Source: JAWVZY01 sp033721955 (lineage in GTDB: Bacteria > Patescibacteriota > Minisyncoccia > Spechtbacterales > 2-12-FULL-38-22). From it: a DNA stretch of 22,557 nt. Numbering within the stretch: position 1 is the stretch's first letter; every line of letters begins with the position of its first letter. Both the position numbers and the translations under genes were made by a program. Below, piece by piece: positions 14,083 to 21,842 of the stretch. The notes below the pieces were generated by a model. That model did not search any database, had not been told where the DNA came from, and saw only the letters and a list, made by a program, of their open reading frames with translations. The stretch lies in contig JAWVZY010000011.1 of the NCBI GenBank assembly GCA_033721955.1, positions 1 through 22,557 of the forward strand, read 5' to 3'.

Positions 14083-16970
14083 TTATCAAATTGCAGTCCA
14101 CATTTTATAGTTGTATCTGTGGTTTGTTTAAAATTAAAGCTACCGGAACTTATACTACCCCCATCCATATAGCATGCAGTAATGTTAAGGGAGCTGTCAA
14201 ACTCTTCTATAGAACCCGAATAAGAAGCGTCCAGGCCGCTCTGTTTCTGTATAGTTAAACGATAAGAGCTGGTGTTACTATTTATTTGCGAAGGAAGTGT
14301 ATACGTAAGGGATATTACCTGCCTTTCTCCGGCCGGTATCCATGTCCAGCCACCAAAAACTCTCTTTCCTGATTCTTCAAAAATATCTATATCACCGGGA
14401 CCTTTTTGGGCAGAATTAATAGATGAAGAAATAAGCTCATCACTTGAATAATCCTCAAATTTGTAATCTGTTTCTATAAGGTCGGGCTCTGAAGAAAAAC
14501 CTTCTGCTGAAACGATCTCAGAACCGGCAGGAGCATATATTCTTATATAACTATGATTTGGCCTGTTGTAAAAGAAATAGGGACTATTTCCTCCGGTGTG
14601 TTTTCTGTGAATTATAATATTTCGAGTTATTTCTCCTTCAGCTGATATTTTAGTTACTGTATCTATTTCTGTATCCATGTATATATCTGTTTTCCACCCG
14701 CCTATGTTACTGGCAACTACAGCCAGATAATCACTCACGCTATTGTCGGCTGCATCTTTATCTTGTGCGATAGCGCCGTTCCAATTTTGCTCTAAGGCAA
14801 GCTCAGCTACGCTTTTATCCCTGGAGTATATAAACATATCTTTTTCTTCAAGCGATGATAGAAAAATATCTATAAGCTCGATCTTATTTTTATGTTCACC
14901 CAGTTTATCTATAAGAATAGGTGTCATATCCGCTAATATCTGCTTGGGACGGTTGAGCTCTTTATCATAATCTACCTCTACCTCTTGCTGTACAAGCGGA
15001 AGCCAATTTTCGCTTGTTAAAGTCACTCCATACTTTTCCATTTCTATAGGACCTGAAAGCTTTAATAATTCTGTAAGTATGTTTGTATTAATTGCTATTA
15101 CTCCATCAAGCTCACCTTCAAACTGGCCTGTTTGTTTATAAAACCAAATAAGCTTTTCGGCGGAAGTGGGAAAATCAAAAAACCAATTGGCATCCCGAGT
15201 GCCCAAGTTTGGAGTTACATATTGAAGCGGGCGAGGCGGAATCACTTTCGCTTTTAATTGACCATCCGGCCAATAAATGCCTTCAATAAGCAGATCGCTC
15301 AATGCACCCTTGTCCAGCTGAAGAAGGCCATAGGTGCCTATAAACCCTCCTGTAGCACGAAGCTCTGAATTATTTTGAAATATTAAAAGATAATTCTTTT
15401 GCTGATTATGCCCCAGAAATGTAAGCATAACATCAAGTGAAGAAAAGGCATCCTGAAGCTTGTCCCCGACTTGATTAGTTTGAGATTGTACAGCAAGTAT
15501 ATCTTTTTCAAATTCAGCAGGAACATCCTGAGGGCGCACATAACTTAACTCTATGTTAGCCTCTTCTAGTAATTTTGAAGCTGTTTTAAGATTTTGCGCC
15601 ACAAGCACAAGTTCATCTGTCAATTTAGTTTCATTTTCTTTATAATTTATACCCTGGAGAGATGAGAGGGATTCAGACGCCTGCACTCCGGCAGAGGCAT
15701 ACAATTGACCTGCGTGCAACAAATGGGCCACAGATGTTAGTTGTGATTGAACAGGAAGTTTTGCCGAAAGATTAACGATATCCCGACCAAAAAAAGTAAA
15801 GCTGTTAGATATTCGTTCAAATTCATTTTTTGCTTTTGTGAAATTATCTTTTGCCTCATCAGCTCTAAGATCAAATAGCGCCTCCTGGCCCGCTCGCATA
15901 AAGCCATAGGCCATCTCTGCGCGTGCCTGGCCCTCTGACTTTAAGGAATTTGTTTTTTGTATAGCAAGAAAAGAAAATCCTAAAAATACTCCTATCAATA
16001 AAAATGCTGCTATTTTTTTATTAACACGAATAGCAGGTGCTATCTTTCTATCACGTAAAATACTCTTTCTTAGCTTTTTCTCCTCTTTGGCGCTAAGGCG
16101 TATATCTGGTTCTGGTTCTGGTTCTGGTTCTGGATCAGGCTCAGGTTCAGGTTCTGGTTCTGGCTTAAGCTCTGGTTCAAGTTCTAACTCTGGCTCAGGT
16201 TCTGGTTCTAACTCAGTTTTTGGTTTTAGCTCTGGTTTGGATTCTGGTTTGGATTCAGATTGGGACTTAAAATCTTCAACGGATGAATCCAATTGCAAAG
16301 GGGTGCCTACATCTTCACGAAAAACCTTGTTCTTCTTTTTGCTTTTTTTTTGCGCAGAAGAAGGTTCGCCTATATTTTTTTCAGGTATAAGATTAAACTT
16401 ATTCTCTTTTGATTCTTGAGCAGTTTCCTCAGAGTCCTGTTCTATTTTAGATATATTTTGAGGTTCAGGTCGTTCAAATTTTGGAAGTGAATTTTGTATT
16501 TGAAGATCTGCCTCATCAATACTTGCCAACTGCTTTGATAATTTTTCTTTTGATAATGATTCTGCAGTTTCAATCCGGGATGTGGGTGTAAGCTCTTCTA
16601 GCTCCTGCTCAAATTCATCGGCAATACCGCTTTCAGAATCTAATTGTTCGAGAGTAATAAACTCCTCTTCCTCTGTATCTTCTAAATCAGTGTCTTGCTC
16701 TAAATTTTTAATATTAGCGCCAGGAATAAAATCTTGGCTGTCAAAGATATCCTCATCAGAATAGGTTCCTATATCTTTTATCAACTTGTCTTTTTTAGGT
16801 GATTTATTATCTTCTGCGCTAAGATCTACAACAGAACTATGATCTATTTTTTGAGAAGCTGCCGCCTTTCGCAAATCAACCACGTGTTCATCTAAAAATG
16901 TGCGCCAAAACTCAGCGTCTTTGCGCTTGTTATCAGGGTCATCAGGAAAATTTTTATTTTTAGCCGCCAT
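14079..16970 (-). CDS. DUF4012 membrane-anchored protein with acidic Glu-Pro repeat tail
   Basis: The 963-residue protein has three parts. Residues 1-310 are hydrophilic, acidic and probably disordered, ending in a Glu-Pro/Lys-Pro repeat (about 240-289). A basic stretch precedes the single helix at 320-337, so the N-terminus should be cytoplasmic. Residues 340-963 lie outside: a helical segment, then the DUF4012 core with YLLIFQNNSELRATGGFIGT (527-546). DUF4012 proteins occur in polysaccharide gene clusters of several phyla, and their activity is not established. It lies between glycosyltransferases and murJ and overlaps murJ by ATGA. The stop is TGA, so UGA is a normal stop here. A TATACT extended -10 ends 7 nt before ATG 16970. 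Confidence 0.85.
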   Translation of the reverse strand: MAAKNKNFPDDPDNKRKDAEFWRTFLDEHVVDLRKAAASQKIDHSSVVDLSAEDNKSPKKDKLIKDIGTYSDEDIFDSQDFIPGANIKNLEQDTDLEDTEEEEFITLEQLDSESGIADEFEQELEELTPTSRIETAESLSKEKLSKQLASIDEADLQIQNSLPKFERPEPQNISKIEQDSEETAQESKENKFNLIPEKNIGEPSSAQKKSKKKNKVFREDVGTPLQLDSSVEDFKSQSESKPESKPELKPKTELEPEPEPELELEPELKPEPEPEPEPDPEPEPEPEPDIRLSAKEEKKLRKSILRDRKIAPAIRVNKKIAAFLLIGVFLGFSFLAIQKTNSLKSEGQARAEMAYGFMRAGQEALFDLRADEAKDNFTKAKNEFERISNSFTFFGRDIVNLSAKLPVQSQLTSVAHLLHAGQLYASAGVQASESLSSLQGINYKENETKLTDELVLVAQNLKTASKLLEEANIELSYVRPQDVPAEFEKDILAVQSQTNQVGDKLQDAFSSLDVMLTFLGHNQQKNYLLIFQNNSELRATGGFIGTYGLLQLDKGALSDLLIEGIYWPDGQLKAKVIPPRPLQYVTPNLGTRDANWFFDFPTSAEKLIWFYKQTGQFEGELDGVIAINTNILTELLKLSGPIEMEKYGVTLTSENWLPLVQQEVEVDYDKELNRPKQILADMTPILIDKLGEHKNKIELIDIFLSSLEEKDMFIYSRDKSVAELALEQNWNGAIAQDKDAADNSVSDYLAVVASNIGGWKTDIYMDTEIDTVTKISAEGEITRNIIIHRKHTGGNSPYFFYNRPNHSYIRIYAPAGSEIVSAEGFSSEPDLIETDYKFEDYSSDELISSSINSAQKGPGDIDIFEESGKRVFGGWTWIPAGERQVISLTYTLPSQINSNTSSYRLTIQKQSGLDASYSGSIEEFDSSLNITACYMDGGSISSGSFNFKQTTDTTIKCGLQFDK
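16104..16253 (-). repeat. Glu-Pro coding hexanucleotide repeat in the DUF4012 gene
   Basis: A purine-rich tandem repeat encodes Glu-Pro, Lys-Pro and Leu-Glu dipeptides (residues 240-289). On the plus strand it reads as GGTTCT/GGCTCA-type units. Several units are nearly identical, so the copy number may vary between strains by slippage. Units of six keep the frame. Confidence 0.85.
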
Positions 16971-16977
16971 TAGTTTT

Positions 16978-16986
16978 AGTATAGCA
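16978..16986 (-). promoter_or_regulatory. extended -10 promoter, leaderless DUF4012 gene
   Basis: TGC plus TATACT on the minus strand, then 7 nt and ATG 16970. It sits right behind the terminator-like hairpin of the upstream glycosyltransferase, marking a new transcription unit for DUF4012-murJ-lepA. Confidence 0.55.
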
Positions 16987-17009
16987 TAAAAAGGCCTTAT
17001 TTTGGCCTC
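16985..17009 (-). terminator. terminator after the GT4 gene
   Basis: AGGCC (16992-16996) pairs with GGCCT (17004-17008) around a 7-nt loop, followed by TTTTTAT on the minus strand. The stem is short, so read-through into DUF4012 is possible. Confidence 0.55.
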
Positions 17010-17054
17010 AGAAAACGTAAACTTTATTAAGGTTTATATAGGCATTTATCCACA

Positions 17055-18185
17055 CTACCTTATTTGGATCTGCTCTAAAACTTTTAATGTCTCATTAGCT
17101 GTTTTTTGCCACCTGAAGCTATCTGCTGTTTCCTTTCCTTTTTCTGAAAGCATGGAGGCCAGCCGGCTATCTTCTATAATGTCTTCTATGGCAGCGGCAA
17201 TATCAGCCGGCACATAAGGATTTATAAGAATTGCCGCGCTCTGCGTTATCTCGGGAAGCGATGTTGTCATTGAAGCTACCGTGGGAGTTCCTGTATGCAT
17301 GGCCTCAAGAGGCGGAAAGCCAAAACCCTCATATAAGCTTGGGTAAACAAAAACGCTGGCATTTTTATATAAAAAATATTTTTCCCTCTCTTCAACCGGC
17401 CCTGTAAAAATTATTTTATCGGCCTTGGGAGATTTTTCTGCTTCTTTAAAGATATCTCTATAAGACCAACCCTTAGCTCCCGCGATAACCAGATAAATAT
17501 CGCTATTCTTCAGCAAATTAAAGGCGCGTATTAGAGCAACTATATTTTTCCTGGGTTCTATCGTGCTGAGAGATAAAATGTAATTATTACGTAATCCATA
17601 TTTCTTTTTAACATTACTCCACTTTTCATGAGGAGGGTTGATAACAAAATCACAAACCCCCGAATGTATCATAGTTATATCTTGAGGTTCAATATTATAT
17701 TTATCTACAAGATCATTTTTTGTTGATTCAGAGACAGCGATTATATGGTCGGCGGCTTGTGCTTGCTGGCGAGGATTCATATATTTATGCCACAGACGCC
17801 TCCTGCGATTAAAATATTCAGGAAAATATTCAAATGAAAGATCGTGAAAAGTTATAACTTTTTTACAGGAAGCAGAAACTGGGACAGGAATAAAATGAGG
17901 GCTGAAAAAAATATCCACTCCTCCTATGAGTTTGTCTATATGCGGTAATTTAAAATATCTGCCTGCAAAAGTTAATAATTTATTGGGATATGAAAATTTA
18001 TGTAACTCAACATTAGAGCCCTTAAACTCTAAAAAATCGCCCCTGTCACTTCGGGAATTATAAAAAAGATGAAAAGTATGCTCAGATCCTGCCTTAAACA
18101 TCTCGGGCAATAAATTCCTTATATATTCCCCCACGCCTCCATATTTATCACCGGAAAGAGATCTTATATCTATACCTATTTTCAT
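17055..18185 (-). CDS. GT4-family glycosyltransferase (mannosyltransferase-like)
   Basis: The 376-residue soluble GT-B enzyme would transfer a sugar from a nucleotide donor to a lipid-linked glycan on the cytoplasmic face. The N-terminal domain shows the Gly-rich loop LSGDKYGGVGEYIRNLL (10-26), and ITFHDLSFEYFPE (111-123) is typical of this subgroup. The donor-binding half has LSLSTIEPRKN (205-214), and the EX7E motif lies at E286-E294 (EGFGFPPLE), followed by HTGTPTVAS. The relation to mannosyltransferases such as WbaZ/MtfB is inferred; the donor is unknown. An 86-bp gap with a 7-bp hairpin (18199-18226) separates it from the previous gene. No Shine-Dalgarno site is seen. Confidence 0.88.
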   Translation of the reverse strand: MKIGIDIRSLSGDKYGGVGEYIRNLLPEMFKAGSEHTFHLFYNSRSDRGDFLEFKGSNVELHKFSYPNKLLTFAGRYFKLPHIDKLIGGVDIFFSPHFIPVPVSASCKKVITFHDLSFEYFPEYFNRRRRLWHKYMNPRQQAQAADHIIAVSESTKNDLVDKYNIEPQDITMIHSGVCDFVINPPHEKWSNVKKKYGLRNNYILSLSTIEPRKNIVALIRAFNLLKNSDIYLVIAGAKGWSYRDIFKEAEKSPKADKIIFTGPVEEREKYFLYKNASVFVYPSLYEGFGFPPLEAMHTGTPTVASMTTSLPEITQSAAILINPYVPADIAAAIEDIIEDSRLASMLSEKGKETADSFRWQKTANETLKVLEQIQIR

Positions 18186-18271
18186 TACATTAGAGATCGC
18201 TGTTTTGTAATTGTGTAATAAACAGCAAATGGATTAACTTTATAACTACACAAAATAGTTTAGAGCAAATT

Positions 18272-19378
18272 TTAAACCAATATATGCTTATGATTTTCCT
18301 GCCATTTTTGTTGTATGTAATCTGCTATATTCTGGCGAAAATGTGCCTTATCATATTGTTCGACACTATTTCTTATATGCTCCGGATCAAACTCTATATT
18401 TTTAAATCTCTGCACTGCTTTTTGAAGAGAGGCAACAGTTTGTTCTTCAAAAAATACTCCGGTTTCTCCCTCTTTAATGGTTTCAAGCGCGCCTCCTCGC
18501 TTGTAAGCTATTACAGGCCTGCCTGATGCCATACTCTCAAGCGAAGTGATGCCGAAATCCTCTTCTTGAGGAAATATAAGAGCTTGAGCTTGAGCATAAT
18601 ATTTAGGCAGATCATTTTCCGAAACAAGGCCTACAAACTCAATATTGGGACCTGCAAGTTCTCTTAGATTTTTTTCTTCTGGTCCTGTACCTATTATTTT
18701 AAGAGGCAAATTTAATTTATTAAAAGCATTTATGGCGAGATCAAATCTCTTGTAGGGCACCATCCTGCCTATCATTAAGAAATAATCCTTGGGCTCTTCA
18801 ATTCTGAATTTATTATAATTGAGCGGAGGATATATAACATCTGCCTCACGCCTGTAATATTTTTTTATTTTACTTTTAATATGGTGGGAATTACACAAAA
18901 GATGGTCAGGCCTATGAGCGCTATTTTTATCCCAAAGACGCATATACGGCATTACAAAAGGAATAAATTTTGAAATAACCGATGGATACATTGAATCACC
19001 CGCTATCTTTTTATAATCAAGCCAAGCATATCTCATGGGAGTGTGGCAGTAGCAAATGTGAATACCTTCGCCCTTCAATACTATTCCCTTTGCAAAAGAT
19101 GCGGAACTTGAAAGTACAATGTCATATTCTGCAAGGTCGAAGCTTTCAATAGCAAGGGGCATAAGCAAGGGAAAAAGCTTATAACGAAGTGCGGGATTTG
19201 GAATTTTTTGCAGAAAAGATGTCCTTATATCACGACCCTCAAAAGCATGCCCTGTGGAGGCGGCATCATAAACTAATGTATAAATAGGAGCTTTAGGAAA
19301 CATATTAGCAAATTCTGTAAGTACCCGCTCTGCTCCTCCGTATTGAACTAAATAATCATGCACTAATGCTACTCTCAT
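18272..19378 (-). CDS. GT4-family glycosyltransferase
   Basis: A second GT-B retaining glycosyltransferase of 368 residues. It begins MRVALVHDYLVQYGGAERVL, a very common start in this subgroup, and continues MFPKAPIYTLVYD. CYCHTPMRYAWLDY (109-122) and LCNSHHIKSKIKKYY (161-175) are also typical. The donor-site EX7E is E273-E281 (EDFGITSLE), followed by ASGRPVIAYKRGGALETI. The frame is open 8 codons further up, but ATG 19378 matches the family start and lies just after the stop of the upstream gene (4 nt). TATAAT-like sequence precedes it very closely. The sugar is unknown. Confidence 0.9.
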   Translation of the reverse strand: MRVALVHDYLVQYGGAERVLTEFANMFPKAPIYTLVYDAASTGHAFEGRDIRTSFLQKIPNPALRYKLFPLLMPLAIESFDLAEYDIVLSSSASFAKGIVLKGEGIHICYCHTPMRYAWLDYKKIAGDSMYPSVISKFIPFVMPYMRLWDKNSAHRPDHLLCNSHHIKSKIKKYYRREADVIYPPLNYNKFRIEEPKDYFLMIGRMVPYKRFDLAINAFNKLNLPLKIIGTGPEEKNLRELAGPNIEFVGLVSENDLPKYYAQAQALIFPQEEDFGITSLESMASGRPVIAYKRGGALETIKEGETGVFFEEQTVASLQKAVQRFKNIEFDPEHIRNSVEQYDKAHFRQNIADYIQQKWQENHKHILV

Positions 19379-19382
19379 AAAA

Positions 19383-20765
19383 TTATATACCGCTCTTATC
19401 AAATAATAGTAATTTTATTGTCTTTAGCATAATAACAAAATCGAGCTTAAGCGACCAATTTTCAATATAATACCTGTCCAGCTTTACTTCCTCTTCAAAG
19501 GGCAGGTCGTGAGCTCCACTTACCTGTGCCATGCCGCTAAGACCGCTCTTTATGGCAAGAACCTTTTTATGATAATCCTCATAACGCTCTATTTCTTCGG
19601 GCTCATGGGGACGAGGGCCTACCAAGCTTATATCACCCTTAAAAACATTTATAAGCTGGGGGATCTCATCCAGGCGCCGGGCTCGCAAAAATTTTCCAAC
19701 ACGTGTAACGCGAGGATCATTAGTAAGCTTAAATAAAGGGCCGTCCTCTCTTTCGTTCATATGCTTAAGATACTTTTTATATTTATGGGCATTTTTTATC
19801 ATAGAGCGGAATTTATACAAATCAAATTCCTTGCCACGGCTTACACGTTTTAATTTTACCAATACCGGACCCTCAGTTTCCCACTTTATAGCTAAGGCAA
19901 TAAAGAAAAATAGCGGAGATAAGATAATAAGCCCAATAGCTGAAAGTATTATATCTATTATGCGCTTAGAAACTTTTGCCCAGCCATCCAAGGGTGAAGG
20001 TTTCACTGAAACTACAGGAACTCCCTCTACTAAATCAAAGGACATTTCAGCCACTATAGAGCCCAGCATATCAGGCACATAAGAAAATTGTATGCCATTT
20101 TCTTCGCAAAAATTTACTACCTTCATTATCTCTAAGCGATCATAATCTGTATCTGCCGCCAAAACCCTATGGATACCGCGAGACGCGTGAATACCCCTTA
20201 TAACCTCCAAGTCGGGATTTGCAAGAACGTCGGCAAGGCGCAAACCCAGTTTTTTATTTTGAGATATTTGCTTTTTAATAAGCTCTACCTCCTCGCCTCG
20301 ACCTAATATGAGTATATTTTCCAATCCTACTCCGTTTTTATGAAGTATAAACCTTCTTACAGCACGCATGGTCATCCTGCCCAGGGCTACAAATAAAATG
20401 GCAAATACCCAAGCGCCCAATAAAATAAATCGTGAATCAAACCACTCCCTGCGAAAAAACATAAACACAATAATAAGAGCCATCCCTGCAGAGATAGATA
20501 TAATTATCCTCGCAAGCTCAGCCAGCACGGGGGTGGTTCTTTTTATATGATAAAGACCGCTAAGTGCGAACAAAATTAACAAAAAGGCCGCAACTGCTGC
20601 AGTTAAAAATAATATTCTTCCAAGTGTAAGATTGAATAAAACAGGTTTTATGTCCGTGATCAAGGGGCTAAGGCGCAAAAAATAAGCCGCAAAAGCAGCA
20701 GCTAATATAAGCACAAAATCCAAAGGCAACAATATTAAATTGTAAGCTAAATCATTCTTTCGCAT
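19383..20765 (-). CDS. polyprenyl-phosphate sugar-phosphate transferase (WcaJ/PglC-type)
   Basis: The 460-residue protein would start a surface glycan by moving a sugar-phosphate from a nucleotide sugar onto undecaprenyl phosphate. It has four N-terminal helices (about 8-30, 48-70, 85-104, 113-132), a Rossmann-like domain starting at ENILILGRGEEVE (149-161), a re-entrant membrane helix (about 268-294), and the catalytic bacterial sugar-transferase domain. Catalytic motifs are KFRSM (318-322), RRLDEIPQLINV (363-374, with the D366-E367 pair) and LVGPRPHEPEE (381-391). It is the first gene of the glycan block. The promoter is TTGATA, 17 bp, TATTAT with a leader of about 12 nt; no Shine-Dalgarno site is visible. 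Confidence 0.92.
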   Translation of the reverse strand: MRKNDLAYNLILLPLDFVLILAAAFAAYFLRLSPLITDIKPVLFNLTLGRILFLTAAVAAFLLILFALSGLYHIKRTTPVLAELARIIISISAGMALIIVFMFFRREWFDSRFILLGAWVFAILFVALGRMTMRAVRRFILHKNGVGLENILILGRGEEVELIKKQISQNKKLGLRLADVLANPDLEVIRGIHASRGIHRVLAADTDYDRLEIMKVVNFCEENGIQFSYVPDMLGSIVAEMSFDLVEGVPVVSVKPSPLDGWAKVSKRIIDIILSAIGLIILSPLFFFIALAIKWETEGPVLVKLKRVSRGKEFDLYKFRSMIKNAHKYKKYLKHMNEREDGPLFKLTNDPRVTRVGKFLRARRLDEIPQLINVFKGDISLVGPRPHEPEEIERYEDYHKKVLAIKSGLSGMAQVSGAHDLPFEEEVKLDRYYIENWSLKLDFVIMLKTIKLLLFDKSGI

Positions 20766-20783
20766 AAACTATTAGAATATTAT

Positions 20784-20812
20784 ATAATATACCTTATATA
20801 GCTGTTTATCAA
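20784..20812 (-). promoter_or_regulatory. promoter of the surface-glycan block
   Basis: On the minus strand TTGATA (20807-20812), a 17-bp spacer, and TATTAT (20784-20789). A second box TATAAT (20779-20784) overlaps it. It is preceded by the rnpB terminator. Confidence 0.5.
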
Positions 20813-20830
20813 GGTTTAAGACATTAAATT

Positions 20831-20870
20831 ATATCAAAAATTACCCGTATTAACGGGTAATTTTTGATAT
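20831..20870 (-). terminator. terminator of rnpB
   Basis: Arms ATATCAAAAATTACCCGT (20831-20848) and its exact complement (20853-20870) form an 18-bp stem with a 4-nt loop; a T-run lies in the 3' arm on the minus strand. It lies 5 bp past the RNase P RNA. Confidence 0.85.
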
Positions 20871-20875
20871 ATGTT

Positions 20876-21229
20876 TTGAAATACTATAAGCCGAATTCTG
20901 TCCAAGCGCTAAAAGCGCTCTGTAGAGTCATTTATCTGCCTAACCGGTTACCCGGAAAGGTCAAGCGGCACTTTCCGTAAAACGGAACACGGCCTTGCAC
21001 CAGGTGGGGTTTACCACTGCGATATGTCACCATATCGCAGACCCGCCTAAGACGGGACTTTTCACCTTTGGCCCATAAAGGGTTAGTATAGTCTCTGTGG
21101 CACTTTCCCTATTACAGTATCACTACTGCAACGGTTGCCGTTAGCAACCACCCACTTTCTCTGATATATATCAAAGAGGTGTTCGGACTTTCCTCTCCGC
21201 CAAAAACGGAGCGACTCTACGTATTTCAA
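20876..21229 (-). ncRNA. rnpB: RNase P RNA, bacterial type A
   Basis: RNase P RNA is the catalytic subunit that matures tRNA 5' ends. On the minus strand the ends pair as P1 (GTATTTC with GAAATAC at 20878-20884 and 21221-21227). The universally conserved blocks are present in order: GAGGAAAGTCCGAAC near the 5' end, AAGGTGAAAAG, GGTAAACCCCACC, GTGCAAGGCC, and ACAGAATTCGGCTTAT near the 3' end. The last pairs with the first to form P4. Length is about 354 nt. The ends are set by P1 and could be off by a few bases. Confidence 0.96.
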
Positions 21230-21239
21230 GAACAGTATA

Positions 21240-21268
21240 ATTATACTATATTTTTTTATATTTGTAAA
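21240..21268 (-). promoter_or_regulatory. promoter of rnpB
   Basis: On the minus strand TTTACA (21263-21268), a 17-bp spacer, and a perfect TATAAT (21240-21245). The predicted start near 21233 agrees with the 5' end inferred from P1 pairing. Confidence 0.75.
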
Positions 21269-21284
21269 TATTAATTTAACAAAA

Positions 21285-21305
21285 ATCCCGCCTAATTGAC
21301 GGGAT
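21285..21305 (-). terminator. terminator of the 133-aa gene
   Basis: ATCCCGCC (21285-21292) and GACGGGAT (21298-21305) form an 8-bp stem with one wobble pair, followed by TTTTTG on the minus strand. It lies 9 bp after the stop at 21314. Confidence 0.75.
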
Positions 21306-21313
21306 AATAAAAA

Positions 21314-21715
21314 CTAAAGGGTATCTCTATAGGTTCCAGGCACTGCTTCTGAGAGCTCAACCTCCAAAAGAGATTCCTCCCGGGCGAATTGGCCCGCAAA
21401 ATAAAGGGCATGCAAAAGAATATTCTTTTTAGCTTCAAAATCACTGATATCCATAACCGTAACGGTATGAGAATTTTCTCTGTATCTTTCAAGAAAATTT
21501 GCGGGGGTAACTCTGCCCAAAACTTTTGCAACCTGATCACGCGGATAATAGAACATTTCTACTATGCGCATTTCTCCATTTTTACGAGATGAGGGATCCA
21601 ATTCCCATATGTATACACGCGTCATTCCTTGGCGATCTACTCCGAAATCATCGGGAAGATCCATTTTTTCATGTTCCTCACGAAAAAACCTAGTTAGCTG
21701 CTCAGCTGTGCTCAA
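21314..21715 (-). CDS. 133-aa soluble protein, unknown
   Basis: I do not recognise the family. The N-terminus (1-20) is a charged helix, then a beta-rich middle (MTRVYIWELD at 31-40, GEMRIVEMFYYP at 47-58, HTVTVMDIS at 83-91). A hydrophobic helix (KKNILLHALYFAGQFAREES, 96-115) and a short tail follow. No cysteine, signal peptide or membrane segment is visible. The start is TTG 21715, chosen because AAAGGAGG lies 4 nt upstream. A near-consensus promoter gives a 5' UTR of about 58 nt that can fold through CCCC/GGGG pairing. A terminator closes it, so it is a one-gene unit of the same style as the genes at 6599 and 9058. Confidence 0.7.
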   Translation of the reverse strand: MSTAEQLTRFFREEHEKMDLPDDFGVDRQGMTRVYIWELDPSSRKNGEMRIVEMFYYPRDQVAKVLGRVTPANFLERYRENSHTVTVMDISDFEAKKNILLHALYFAGQFAREESLLEVELSEAVPGTYRDTL

Positions 21716-21719
21716 TTTA

Positions 21720-21727
21720 CCTCCTTT
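21720..21727 (-). promoter_or_regulatory. Shine-Dalgarno site that sets a TTG start
   Basis: AAAGGAGG on the minus strand, 4 nt before TTG 21715. No ATG or GTG lies at a better spacing. Confidence 0.8.
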
Positions 21728-21780
21728 TATTAATCCCCGGGCCTGGTGCTCTCTCTGGGGAAAGTTAAGAGCTGAATATA

Positions 21781-21809
21781 CTTATAACGCTACTTTTAAA
21801 TTTTGTCAA
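21781..21809 (-). promoter_or_regulatory. near-consensus promoter of the 133-aa gene
   Basis: On the minus strand TTGACA (21804-21809), a 17-bp spacer, and TATAAG (21781-21786). It is one of the best sigma-70 matches in the window. The start should be near 21774. Confidence 0.8.
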
Positions 21810-21842
21810 AAAGAAAAAGCCGACAATTTAAATATGCGGCTT

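Noticed and set aside
16104..16290. CRISPR-like or minisatellite array
   Set aside because: The units are short hexamers in frame within a coding region, with no spacers.
16087..16419. Plus-strand open frame encoding a long Gly-Ser repeat
   Set aside because: It is the antisense reading of the Glu-Pro repeat in the DUF4012 gene and has no promoter or ribosome site.
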